41,605 nt of DNA from contig JAQWJZ010000024.1 in assembly GCA_029248105.1 (NCBI GenBank), positions 1 to 41,605 of the forward strand, written 5' to 3'. A program made the translations under genes and the position numbers. The notes beneath the pieces are model-generated. The model was given only the letters and a program-made list of their open reading frames with translations. It was not told the DNA's origin and searched no databases. This document shows, in pieces, positions 33,119-41,605 of this stretch; the first letter of the stretch is position 1, and each line of letters begins with the position of its first letter. This DNA is from Flavobacteriales bacterium. GTDB taxonomy: Bacteria; Bacteroidota; Bacteroidia; Flavobacteriales; UBA7312.

Positions 33119-35357
33119 ATGAAAAAAATTATAAACCTATTGTTAGGGCTATCTTTATGCCTAAACTCATATACTCAAACATCACAGCTAAAATCCTTTG
33201 ACAAAGAAATTTTTAAAGATGATTTCAATTCTAAAAATGCTCCATTTCACATCAATTCCGATAAGGATAATTATATGGTAATTGATGATGGAGACTTATT
33301 TATAAACAGAACTAACCCTTCATTAGCCCAAGCGGTGTTTTCAAAAAATTCAATTGAAACGACAGCATATCGATTAAAAACTGCCATAAAAGCAGGTCCA
33401 TCTACTAAAAGGAATTCTTACTCTGGCATTGTTATCAATTCACCATTAGACAGTAAAGAAATGGTAGCCATTGAGATTAATGGAAATCAAGAATACAGAA
33501 TTAGAAAAATCAGTACTAAATAAAAATTTTTAAGTGGCTCAGAAAGTAATAAGGGGTGGACAAAAAGTAGTAATATCAAAAAGAATGGAGAATACAACAA
33601 CATAGATATTATATCGAATAAAGGTGTTTATGATTTATTCATCAATTCAAAACACCAAACAACGGTAAAAGTTCCCGAACTATCAAATGGAGGTTTTGGG
33701 TTTATTATTGGACCAAATTCTCAAGCAAGAATAGATTATTTAAATGTGTATGATATGGTAAATAACGCCAATAGTACTCAGATAATAAGTCTTAAATCAA
33801 AAATTGATATACAGAATCATGCTCTAGCAAAAAAAGTTCAATTAGAAAAAGAGAAAATAAACACGAACTTAGATTCTAAAAAGGCTAAATCATTGAATCA
33901 ATTACAGGCGGAAAATAAAGCATTAAGCGAAAAATTAAAAAAAAATAGCAACTCTTGAGAAAGAAAATGAAAGATTAAAGAATAAACTCAATGATTATTC
34001 TGATTTGAAGAAAGCAAATACAGCCCTAAACCAAAAAATAGGGCTTTTAAGCAAAGTCAATGAAGAAAATAAAGACCTTAAATCTGATATTAAGAAAAAC
34101 AATTCTCTTGTTATTTCTTCCAAAAACGAAGTGATTAGTGCAACTAAATCTCTAGCGAGTATTCAAACTCAATTAGATGCCAAAAAGAAAGAGTTAGAAA
34201 ACCTTAAAGAGAAAAATAGTCAATTAAATAGTGAATTAAGCGCATTAAAAAATTCTGATAAAAAACTTAATCAAGAGCTTAATACATTAAAAACTAATTT
34301 AAAAAACTCAGCCTCAAAAGAAACTTCCTCATTAACCAAAGTGAAAAAATTAAATGAAGAAAAGGCAAAATTAAATAGCGATTTGAATACCACTAAAAAA
34401 GCATTAGCTACTGCTAAAAATAAAATTAGTGAGCTTGAAAAACAAAATATATCTCAAGACGGAAAAATTCTAGCATATAAGGACAAACAAGACAATTTTA
34501 AAAGAATGAAATCTGAAAATGAAGATTTCAAAAATGGCTATATAGAAATGGAAAGTGTGAATGCTAAATTGAGCCAAGAAATCAAAACCTTAAAGCTTGA
34601 AAACACCGATTATCAGAGAATAAAAAAAGAATACGGAATAACTCAAGCTCTACTAGATAAGTCTAACGCACAACTCAAGAAAAAAACGGATGAGATTGTT
34701 AGTATGAAGAAAAAATCTTCTTCATTATTGGAACTTCAAAGAGAACTGTCTGATTTGAAAAGTAAAAACTCAAAATTGACAACTCAATTAAACGCTTTGA
34801 ATTCTAAACGCGAAAAGTTAGAAAATAATGAAAAGAGCATTCTGAATTCTTTGGCTAAATATTCTACTCAAAATAAAAACTTAAACAAATCTTTAAATAC
34901 TGCGCAACTAACAAATGAATCTCTAAAAAATAAATTCGACAAACTAGAGGAGTTAAGTTCAAAATACGAAGTGATTGAAAAAAGGAATAAATTTTTAGAG
35001 AATCAATATAATATTGTAAGTGAACAAAACAATGAACAGAAATTGATAGCTAGCCAGTTTGCTGAATCTTTTCAACTTGAAAAACAAAAAAACAAACAGT
35101 TACATAACGAAATTTTAAGTCTTTATTCTGAAGAAGAGGCATCAGAAAATTCAAAAAGTGTGGTTTATAGAGTACAATTGGGTATATTTGACGAATTGAT
35201 TGATGTTGAAGGTATTGAGAACTTAACCACCATTCATACTCAAGCACAACAAATCATTTACATAGCTGGTAAATTTGATAATTTTAGTTCAGCTAGAGGT
35301 TATTTGTTGGAAATGAGCAAGAAAGGTTTCAAAGATGCCTTCATTGTAAAATTTTAA
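33119..35357 (+). pseudogene. Coiled-coil SPOR-domain protein, broken by stop and frameshift
   Basis: Three open pieces form one gene. Piece 1 (33119-33523) encodes a signal peptide (MKKIINLLLGLSLCLNSYTQ) and the start of a jelly-roll-like domain recalling DUF1080. An in-frame TAA at 33521-33523 interrupts it; the same frame continues to 33958 with the rest of the domain (KFLSGSESNKGWTKSSNI and FGFIIGPNSQARIDYLNVYD) and the first coiled coil. The frame is then lost at an A9 run (33937-33945); with eight As it joins the third piece. That piece is a long Lys/Asn/Leu-rich coiled coil ending in a SPOR-like domain (YRVQLGIFD, then [19 protein letters not shown]). SPOR domains bind denuded peptidoglycan. 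It could be a real pseudogene, a slippage-decoded gene, or sequence error. Confidence 0.8.
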
Positions 35358-35359
35358 CA

Positions 35360-36178
35360 ATGTCCATTCATAAGAAGGTTTATAAAAAAATAACCACCCA
35401 CTCGCTTCTAGAAATGAAGCAAAACAAAGAAAAAATATCTATGCTTACAGCATACGATTACACCTTAGCAAAGATTGTTGATTCAGGTGGTATTGATGTT
35501 ATCTTAGTTGGTGACTCAGCCTCTAACGTAATGGCAGGTCACGAAACGACATTGCCAATTACTCTTGACCAGATGATTTATCATACCGCTTCTGTCGTAA
35601 GAGCCGTTGATAGAGCGTTAATCGTTGCGGATATGCCATTTGGGACATATCAAGGTAATTCCAAAGAGGCTCTTAATTCAGCTATTCGTATTATGAAAGA
35701 GTCTGGAGCTCATTCTGTAAAAATGGAAGGTGGAAGCGAAATATTAGAATCCATAGAACGTATTCTAACTGCTGGAATTCCAGTGATGGGCCATCTTGGA
35801 CTAACGCCACAATCGATTTATAAATTTGGCACATATACCGTCAGAGCTAAAGAAGAAGCTGAATCAAAAAAACTAATTGAAGATGCCCTACTATTAGAAA
35901 AAGCAGGATGTTTTGCGCTTGTTTTAGAAAAAATACCTGCCAAGTTAGCAACACAAGTTGCTGAAAAATTAAGTATTCCTGTTATTGGAATCGGTGCAGG
36001 AAGCGGAGTCGATGGACAAGTATTGGTGCTACACGATATGATTGGTATGACACACGAATTTAGCCCTCGTTTCCTTAGAAGATATCTCAATTTGTTTGAA
36101 GATATAAAAGGGGCTGTGAGTCAATACGTATCAGATGTTAAAACAGTAGATTTTCCTAACGATAAAGAACAATATTAG
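35360..36178 (+). CDS. panB: 3-methyl-2-oxobutanoate hydroxymethyltransferase
   Basis: The first committed enzyme of pantothenate synthesis, transferring a hydroxymethyl group from methylene-tetrahydrofolate to ketoisovalerate. The 272 residues are normal. Motifs are [34 protein letters not shown] (metal-binding Asp), [28 protein letters not shown], and [18 protein letters not shown] near the end. It starts 2 nt after the broken SPOR gene. The pseudouridine synthase gene starts at the next base after its stop. Confidence 0.97.
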   Translation: MSIHKKVYKKITTHSLLEMKQNKEKISMLTAYDYTLAKIVDSGGIDVILVGDSASNVMAGHETTLPITLDQMIYHTASVVRAVDRALIVADMPFGTYQGNSKEALNSAIRIMKESGAHSVKMEGGSEILESIERILTAGIPVMGHLGLTPQSIYKFGTYTVRAKEEAESKKLIEDALLLEKAGCFALVLEKIPAKLATQVAEKLSIPVIGIGAGSGVDGQVLVLHDMIGMTHEFSPRFLRRYLNLFEDIKGAVSQYVSDVKTVDFPNDKEQY

Positions 36179-36847
36179 ATGATTGAAGTCCTTTATGAGG
36201 ATAATCACATTATTGCAGTCAATAAAAAAGCTTCGGATATTATTCAAGGCGATAAGACTGGCGATAAACCCTTACCCGAATTTGTTAAAGACTACATCAA
36301 AAAAAAATACAATAAACCTGGTGAAGTTTATTTAGGTGTTGTTCATAGACTAGACAGACCTGTTAGTGGTGTTGTTTTATTTGCAAGAACAAGTAAAGCG
36401 CTAAGTAGGTTGAATGAAATGTTTAGAGAAAAGAAAGTTCAAAAAACATATTGGGCAGTAGTGAAAAACAAACCACAAAACCCTAGTGATACTTTAATTC
36501 ATTTTCTTTTAAAAAACCAAGCTAAAAATAAATCGAAGGCCTTTAGTAGAGAAGGTAATCATGCTTTACGTTCAGAATTGAGCTATCAACTCATTAAATC
36601 ATTAGATAAGTATCATCTTATAGAAGTCATTCCTAAGACAGGAAGGCACCACCAAATTAGAGTTCAGCTTTCAAAAATAGGATGCCCTATTAAGGGCGAT
36701 GTTAAATATGGGTTTGACAGAACGAATAAGGACAAAAGCATACATCTACATGCTAGAAAAATAGACTTCGTTCACCCTGTAAAAAAAGAGCCTATTAGTA
36801 TTACAGCACCAACACCTAAGGATGTTTTGTGGAACGCTTGTAAATAA
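36179..36847 (+). CDS. RluA-family pseudouridine synthase
   Basis: A 222-residue RNA pseudouridine synthase. The catalytic aspartate lies in VVHRLDRPVSGVVLFART, and the C-terminal GRHHQIRVQLSKIGCPIKGD is the usual RluA motif. There is no S4 domain, so it resembles short Bacteroidota RluA/RluC-like enzymes. The target uridine in rRNA or tRNA cannot be read from sequence. The start abuts the panB stop, and the helicase gene follows after 7 nt, suggesting a panB-synthase-helicase operon. Confidence 0.93.
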   Translation: MIEVLYEDNHIIAVNKKASDIIQGDKTGDKPLPEFVKDYIKKKYNKPGEVYLGVVHRLDRPVSGVVLFARTSKALSRLNEMFREKKVQKTYWAVVKNKPQNPSDTLIHFLLKNQAKNKSKAFSREGNHALRSELSYQLIKSLDKYHLIEVIPKTGRHHQIRVQLSKIGCPIKGDVKYGFDRTNKDKSIHLHARKIDFVHPVKKEPISITAPTPKDVLWNACK

Positions 36848-36854
36848 AACAAAG

Positions 36855-38165
36855 ATGTATTCTAAAATCAAAAATCAGAAAAATATACTCGAAAAATTGA
36901 ATATTAAAGAATTGACTCCTATGCAAATAGATGCTCAGTTTGCAATACATTCAAATTCGGAAGTGATATTATTATCGCCTACAGGGACGGGTAAGACACT
37001 GGCTTTCTCACTACCTATAATCTCAGAGCTAAACCCAGAATGCCAAGAAATACAAACACTTATTATTACACCTTCAAGGGAATTAGCTATTCAAATTGAA
37101 CAAGTAATAAGAGACATGGGAATCGGCTTCAAAACAAATGCTGTCTATGGGGGTCGTTCATTCTCTAAAGATAAGATAGATTTAAAACACCCCCCTGCTA
37201 TACTTATAGGCACCCCCGGAAGAATTGCCGATCACCTTCGTAGAGAAACATTTTCTGTTGAAAATATTAAAACTCTAGTTTTAGATGAGTTTGATAAATC
37301 TTTAGAAGTAGGTTTTGAAAATGAAATGAGTGAAATCATAGACTCCTTAACTTCACTAAATAAAAAAATACTTACTTCTGCAACACAGAAAGTAGAAGTC
37401 CCATCTTTTGTTGGACTAACTAAACCTGAGACCATCAACTACTTATCAGATGAAAAACCTCAAATTGATATTAAAACAATAGAGTCAGAGTCAAAAGACA
37501 AACTAAAAACACTTGTAGATGCTTTAAGTCACATTGGCAATCAACCGGGTATTATTTTCTGTAATTTCAAGGAAAGCATTAGTAGGGTTAGTGATTTCCT
37601 AAACGAAAACCATATCAGTCATGGTTGTTTTTACGGTGGCATGGAACAAAAAGAAAGGGAACGATCTCTCATAAAGTTCCGTAATGGCACTCATCAGCTA
37701 ATTATAGCAACAGACTTAGCAGCAAGAGGTATTGACATTCCAGAATTGAAATTCATTATACACTATCAACTACCCCCTAAGGAAGATGAATTTACTCACC
37801 GTAATGGTAGAACTGGTAGGATGAATAAACAAGGTACTGCTTACGTCCTTAAATGGGAACAAGAAAAATTACCTGCATTTATTAAAAGTTCAGGCATTGA
37901 ACATATAAAACCCTCTCCAATTCCTTTAGAGTCTGAATGGAAAACTGTTTTTATTTCTGGTGGCAGAAAAGATAAAATTTCAAAAAAAGATATAGCCGGC
38001 TTATTCTTCAAAGAAGGAAAATTGAATGGCAAACAATTGGGTGTGATTGAACTCAAACAAGATTGCGCCTTTGTTTCGGTTCATTCATCAAAAGTTAATC
38101 AGGTCATTAAACTGATTGACAACAGTAGGCTAAAGACCAAAAAAGTAAGGATTTATCTTATCTAA
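36855..38165 (+). CDS. DbpA-like DEAD-box RNA helicase
   Basis: A 436-residue ATP-dependent RNA helicase. Motifs in order are TPMQIDAQ (Q), SPTGTGKT (I), PSRELAIQ (Ia), GTPGRI (Ib), LDEFDKS (II, DEFD instead of DEAD), SAT (III), IIFCNF (IV), ATDLAARGIDIP (V) and HRNGRTGR (VI). The last 75 residues (VFISGGRKDKI, then KKVRIYLI) look like the DbpA RNA-binding domain, which in E. coli directs the enzyme to 23S rRNA hairpin 92. That fits its position after a pseudouridine synthase. The ATG at 36855 is preferred over an in-frame start inside the upstream gene. Its stop overlaps the convergent DUF1456 gene. Confidence 0.92.
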   Translation: MYSKIKNQKNILEKLNIKELTPMQIDAQFAIHSNSEVILLSPTGTGKTLAFSLPIISELNPECQEIQTLIITPSRELAIQIEQVIRDMGIGFKTNAVYGGRSFSKDKIDLKHPPAILIGTPGRIADHLRRETFSVENIKTLVLDEFDKSLEVGFENEMSEIIDSLTSLNKKILTSATQKVEVPSFVGLTKPETINYLSDEKPQIDIKTIESESKDKLKTLVDALSHIGNQPGIIFCNFKESISRVSDFLNENHISHGCFYGGMEQKERERSLIKFRNGTHQLIIATDLAARGIDIPELKFIIHYQLPPKEDEFTHRNGRTGRMNKQGTAYVLKWEQEKLPAFIKSSGIEHIKPSPIPLESEWKTVFISGGRKDKISKKDIAGLFFKEGKLNGKQLGVIELKQDCAFVSVHSSKVNQVIKLIDNSRLKTKKVRIYLI

Positions 38166-38434
38166 GGTCGCTTTTCAATCCTAGACTTCAAAGAAGGCTT
38201 ATCTTTTTCTTTAGCGGGACCTCTTTTATGAATAATTAAACCATTTAAAAAGTTACGTAATATTTGATCTTGTAACTTCATGTACTTAGGATGATCGTCT
38301 TTTCTAAAAAAAGCACCTAATTCACTTTTAGAGATTGTATAGTCCGCTAAAGCTAAAATTTGAACAATTTCATCATCTCTAAGTTTAAGAGCTACTCTGA
38401 TTTTTTTTAATATATCGTTATTGGTAAGGGCCAT
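38162..38434 (-). CDS. DUF1456 protein, single-repeat form
   Basis: A 90-residue protein of the DUF1456 (YehS) family, of unknown function. It has the repeat signature NNDILKKIRVALKLRDDEIVQILALAD, then GAFFRKDDHPKYMKLQDQILRNFLNGLI and a basic tail (KSRIEKRP). E. coli YehS is about 156 residues and contains two such repeats; here there is only one. The ATG at 38434 gives the natural MALTNNDI start; an in-frame start at 38455 would add seven unrelated residues. Confidence 0.85.
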   Translation of the reverse strand: MALTNNDILKKIRVALKLRDDEIVQILALADYTISKSELGAFFRKDDHPKYMKLQDQILRNFLNGLIIHKRGPAKEKDKPSLKSRIEKRP

Positions 38435-38483
38435 AGTAATAATTTGAAGTTGCAATTTAGACTATAAATACGATTTAAGTAAA

Positions 38484-40904
38484 TTAAATAGGATCTACAT
38501 CAAGAGTAAAACGAACAGAACGGTATTGTTGTAATTTACCAACCTTATCAACTACACTCATTATATGCTTTTTAGACTGATGAAGTGACAAATCACCACC
38601 CACTTTAACTAAAATGTTTTTAAGATAACGGTTTTTCACCCTAGAAACAGCAGGATATTCTGGACCTAATACATTATTGAATGACTGCCGCAAAACAATA
38701 GCTAAATCTCTAGCCGCTTGATTTGTTATATTATAATCTTTGTGAGATACAATAATGGAAATAAGCTTACAAAAGGGGGGATAATTAAATGCCTTGCGTT
38801 CTGATAGTTCAGATTGATACATCTGAAGGTAATCGTTATTTTTAACAGACTCTATAATTTCATGATTAGCCGAATAGGTTTGAATAAGTACCTTTCCTTG
38901 CTTATGCTTTCTTCCGGCTCGACCCGCAACTTGAGCCATAAGTTGATAAGAGCGTTCGTAAGAACGAAAATCAGGGAAGTTTAAAAGTGCATCGGCATTA
39001 ATTATTCCTACTAAGGAAACGTGATCAAAGTCTAGTCCTTTAGTTAGCATTTGAGTACCTATTAAAATATCAATATTTCTATTCTCAAAATCATTGATTA
39101 TGGATTGATATGCATTTTTCTTTCGTGTGGTATCTAGGTCTAAACGTTTTATTGTCGCCTTTGGAAAATAGGGTTGTAAATCCTCCTCTAATTTTTCTGT
39201 TCCGTAACCTTTTATTAAAACATCTAAACTACCACATGATTTACACCGATTAACAGGGTGTTCAGAATAGCCACAGTAATGACATTTTAACAACTGCTGT
39301 TGTTTATGAAAAGTAAGACTAACATCACAACTTTTACAGTTTGCTGTCCATCCACACGATTTACAAACACTTACAGGTGCAAACCCCCTCCTATTCTGAA
39401 ATAGAATAACTTGCTCTTTATTTTCTAAAGATTTTCCTATTTCCTCTAATAATTGCGGAGAAAAAGCCCCTTTCATTTGTTTTCTATGAGTGACATATTT
39501 AATATCCTCAATATCAATCTCAGGCATTTTAACACCGCCATACCTTTTAGACAAGGTCACCAAACCATATTTGTCTGAATTAGCATTATAATAACTTTCT
39601 AATGATGGCGTGGCAGATGCTAATAAAACCTTAGCAGATAAAATGTTTGCATACTTAATAGCCGTATCTCTAGCATTATATCGAGGTGATGGCTGCCTTT
39701 GTTTAAAGGTATTCTCATGTTCTTCATCAACAACTATCAACCCTAAGTTTCGAAAAGGTAAAAAGATTGATGAACGAGTTCCTAAAATAATAGGAAATCG
39801 ATGACCGTTTAAAACCTCAGTCCATATTTCACCTCTTTCATTGTTGTTAAACTTAGAATGATAAACACCTACCTTATCACCAAAATGTTTACGTAATCGA
39901 TTTATGATTTGAGTCGTTAGAGCTATCTCAGGCAGAAGATAAAGGACCTGCTCGCCACGTTCAATAGCTTCTTGAATAAGCTTAATAAACACCTCTGTTT
40001 TTCCACTAGATGTAACACCATGAAGCAAAACAACATCTTTTGTTTCAAAAGAGTCTTTTATTTGATTCAAAGCATTCTGTTGGTCGTCACTTAAATCAAA
40101 AGAAATTAAATCTTCATTTTCATAAGATTCAATTCTAGAAATGGCTTTTTCTTCAATAGAAAAAATTCCTTTTTTTACTAATTCGTTAAGAGTCTGATGG
40201 GAAGCTGACGAATACTTCAACAACTTACTCACGGCAATAGAAGTCGAATTATCTTCTTTTATTAAATCCAAAAAAGAATGATAGACTTGCTTTTGTTTAT
40301 TTGCGTTTTTAAAAATTGAGACATCAACATTTTGGTTTCCAGATGAAACAACACGGATTAATTTAGGTTTATACTGCTCATTAAGCTCTTCTAATAACGA
40401 AATTATCTTCCTCTCAAGTAATGACTTGATAGTGGGAAAGATGGTTTTTTGATTCAATATTTTAGAAACTTCATTGAGTGTTAATTCATTTTGAACTTCT
40501 AGGGCTTCAACAACTAAAAATTCTTTGTCATTTAAACTTTTTTTGTCAATTTCATCATTTTCTACCTTTAACTTTGTTTCGCTAGAAAGTTTCAATACTG
40601 AAGGCAATGCGGAATGCATAACATCTCCTAAACTACAGCAATAATAATTTGCTAACCATTTCCATAGTTCGAACTGTTGAGGTGAAATAATGGGTTGATT
40701 ATCTAAAACATTTAGTATTGGCTTAGCCCTGTATTTCTTAGGTTCATTATCATGAAGCTTATAGATTATTGCAGTATAAAATTTCTTCTGACCAAATTGA
40801 ACTACTACTCGCATTCCCTCATGAACACCTTCAAATTCTGATGGCACTTCATACGTAAAAGTATTTTGAAGAGGTAAGGGTAATATGACGTCTACATAAA
40901 TCAC
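38484..40904 (-). CDS. priA: Primosomal protein N' (PriA helicase)
   Basis: An ATP-dependent 3'-5' DNA helicase that restarts stalled replication forks. From the GTG at 40904 it has 806 residues. An N-terminal 3'BD domain begins YVDVILPLPLQNTFTYEVP. The helicase core has the Walker A LLHGVTSSGKTEVF, DEEH in IVVDEEHENTFKQ, GTRSSIFLPF, and the two zinc-binding Cys clusters in CKSCGWTANCKSC and CHYCGYSEHPVNRCKSCG. QVAGRAGR is motif VI. An in-frame ATG at 40952 is rejected because CATCTTTG, a near -7 element, lies downstream of it; this choice of start is only moderately sure. Confidence 0.94.
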   Translation of the reverse strand: MIYVDVILPLPLQNTFTYEVPSEFEGVHEGMRVVVQFGQKKFYTAIIYKLHDNEPKKYRAKPILNVLDNQPIISPQQFELWKWLANYYCCSLGDVMHSALPSVLKLSSETKLKVENDEIDKKSLNDKEFLVVEALEVQNELTLNEVSKILNQKTIFPTIKSLLERKIISLLEELNEQYKPKLIRVVSSGNQNVDVSIFKNANKQKQVYHSFLDLIKEDNSTSIAVSKLLKYSSASHQTLNELVKKGIFSIEEKAISRIESYENEDLISFDLSDDQQNALNQIKDSFETKDVVLLHGVTSSGKTEVFIKLIQEAIERGEQVLYLLPEIALTTQIINRLRKHFGDKVGVYHSKFNNNERGEIWTEVLNGHRFPIILGTRSSIFLPFRNLGLIVVDEEHENTFKQRQPSPRYNARDTAIKYANILSAKVLLASATPSLESYYNANSDKYGLVTLSKRYGGVKMPEIDIEDIKYVTHRKQMKGAFSPQLLEEIGKSLENKEQVILFQNRRGFAPVSVCKSCGWTANCKSCDVSLTFHKQQQLLKCHYCGYSEHPVNRCKSCGSLDVLIKGYGTEKLEEDLQPYFPKATIKRLDLDTTRKKNAYQSIINDFENRNIDILIGTQMLTKGLDFDHVSLVGIINADALLNFPDFRSYERSYQLMAQVAGRAGRKHKQGKVLIQTYSANHEIIESVKNNDYLQMYQSELSERKAFNYPPFCKLISIIVSHKDYNITNQAARDLAIVLRQSFNNVLGPEYPAVSRVKNRYLKNILVKVGGDLSLHQSKKHIMSVVDKVGKLQQYRSVRFTLDVDPI

Positions 40905-40966
40905 TATCCACAAAGATGTGAAATTGATTAGAATAATCCACAAGAAAAACAATAATATGAGAGCTA

Positions 40967-41605
40967 TTAATGAATTACATTGACATGTCCATTTAGCCTA
41001 AGCATCTTGGCATCTTTTCCATAAGCAGAAATGGTGTATGTATAGGTTCCGGTTGGGACAAGCCTTCCTTTAAAGGTACCGTCCCAATAGTGATTGATAT
41101 CTTTTGTGTAAAAAATCTGCTCACTCCATCTAGAATAGATCGAAAATTCAAAATCTATAATATTGACTCCTCTAACTTCAAGGAAATCATTAATGAAGTC
41201 ATTATTCGGAGTGAATGAATTAGGGACGTAAATTTTTACATCACAACTTACATCAATAAGAATAGAGTCGGTTTCATTACAATTTAAGAGGAAGCTATAG
41301 TATAGGTAACTCTCACCTTCAAATGCATTTACAGGATGAAAATAACCATTGAAACCAACACCTTTCCCACTAAAGACACCACCATCTGGTATTGTCTCCA
41401 ACAGTATAGGTGGATCTACTGGACACAATACGGAATCAAATGACGTGATAAATTGGGGGAAAATAGGGTCTTTATATCTAATGTAAGCAGTACCATTATT
41501 GGTTTGTGACTCACAATTAAATTTGTCAAAAAGTTTAACACTGTAAAGAGCTGTATCTGTTACGTAAACTTGAAATTTTGAAGTTGTTAAACCATCAAAT
41601 ACTTG
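40967..41605 (-). CDS. 3' end of a T9SS type B-sorted surface protein (partial)
   Basis: The reading frame is open to the right edge, so only the last 212 codons are present. The C-terminus is a gliding-motility/CHU_C-type type B T9SS sorting domain: VPNSFTPNNDFINDFLEV, then FSIYSRWSEQIF, WDGTFKGRLVPTGTYTY and a final GHVNV strand. The visible upstream part contains Cys-bearing beta-rich repeats (FDSVLCPVDPPIL, NGYFHPVNAFEG) typical of large secreted adhesin-like proteins of Bacteroidota. It would be exported by the type IX system and stay on the surface or be released. The 5' part and total size are unknown. Confidence 0.9.
   Translation of the reverse strand, partial: QVFDGLTTSKFQVYVTDTALYSVKLFDKFNCESQTNNGTAYIRYKDPIFPQFITSFDSVLCPVDPPILLETIPDGGVFSGKGVGFNGYFHPVNAFEGESYLYYSFLLNCNETDSILIDVSCDVKIYVPNSFTPNNDFINDFLEVRGVNIIDFEFSIYSRWSEQIFYTKDINHYWDGTFKGRLVPTGTYTYTISAYGKDAKMLRLNGHVNVIH

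Noticed and set aside
33746-33958. A separate 70-residue gene
   Set aside because: Its frame is the same as the 33119 gene and continues it without a stop from 33524; it is a fragment of the broken SPOR gene.
34005-35130. Possible tandem repeat array
   Set aside because: The Lys/Asn/Ser/Leu-rich DNA reflects a coiled coil. Heptads are irregular and no repeat unit is conserved at DNA level.
41426-41428. Start codon of the right-edge gene at 41428
   Set aside because: The frame stays open all the way to 41605 with protein-like sequence, so the gene continues beyond the window.
1-41605. Insertion sequences, prophage, CRISPR, toxin-antitoxin or defence genes
   Set aside because: No transposase, integrase, phage structural gene, regularly spaced repeat or toxin-antitoxin pair was seen; all sizeable genes are core or envelope functions.

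Overview
The window looks like a chromosomal segment of a low-GC member of the Bacteroidota, most likely a Flavobacteriia-type marine or aquatic bacterium. The reasons are: three SusC-like TonB-dependent receptors with carboxypeptidase-regulatory N-domains, two DUF4249-type lipoproteins, both type IX secretion sorting domains (type A at the end of the 6499-7374 protein, type B at the right edge), near absence of Shine-Dalgarno sequences, and many copies of the Bacteroidota -7 promoter element TAnnTTTG. Most content is ordinary core genome. There are no insertion sequences, prophage genes or CRISPR arrays.

Layout. 1-5760: tRNA-Pro(GGG) with its terminator, a TonB receptor/DUF4249 lipoprotein pair, thioredoxin reductase, and an unidentified secreted protein. 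5761-7374: RNase P RNA on the minus strand, divergent from ridA, which overlaps an exported intradiol-dioxygenase-like protein. 7376-11833: a PgpH-type HD phosphodiesterase, a thiolase, an NlpC/P60 hydrolase, and a small membrane protein that may be frameshifted. 11834-12115: a long imperfect hairpin followed by a T-tract. 12116-17212: prolyl oligopeptidase, RdgB, RlmH, NadC and a YihY/BrkB membrane protein.

17247-21157 (minus): ornithine aminotransferase, a Cys-rich HYC_CC_PP-like protein, and a TonB receptor with a CC motif before its plug. 21242-25609: RlmD-like methyltransferase, TPMT-like methyltransferase and a phosphoribosyltransferase, facing HemN and an ElaA-like acetyltransferase. 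25629-29433: a metal locus in which a TonB receptor with a CxxC motif diverges from a DtxR-family regulator overlapping a ZIP transporter, with two inverted repeats between them. 29455-33054: smpB, dnaK with a strong match to a sigma-54 promoter, and a DUF4249-like lipoprotein. 33119-35357: a coiled-coil/SPOR gene broken by an in-frame stop and an A9 frameshift. 35360-41605: panB, rluA-type synthase, DbpA-like helicase, a short DUF1456 protein, priA, and the 3' end of a type-B-sorted surface protein.

The most rewarding themes are regulatory. Several genes have a TAnnTTTG element only 4-6 nt before the start codon, which predicts leaderless mRNAs. dnaK carries a sigma-54-like promoter with GACA repeats upstream and a palindrome over the start site. 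A CRP/FNR-like palindrome precedes hemN. The two metal-type TonB receptors share a C-terminal signature and both carry cysteines at the start of the plug. All coordinates, motifs and residue numbers were read by eye; family assignments rest on remembered motifs, not on a search.
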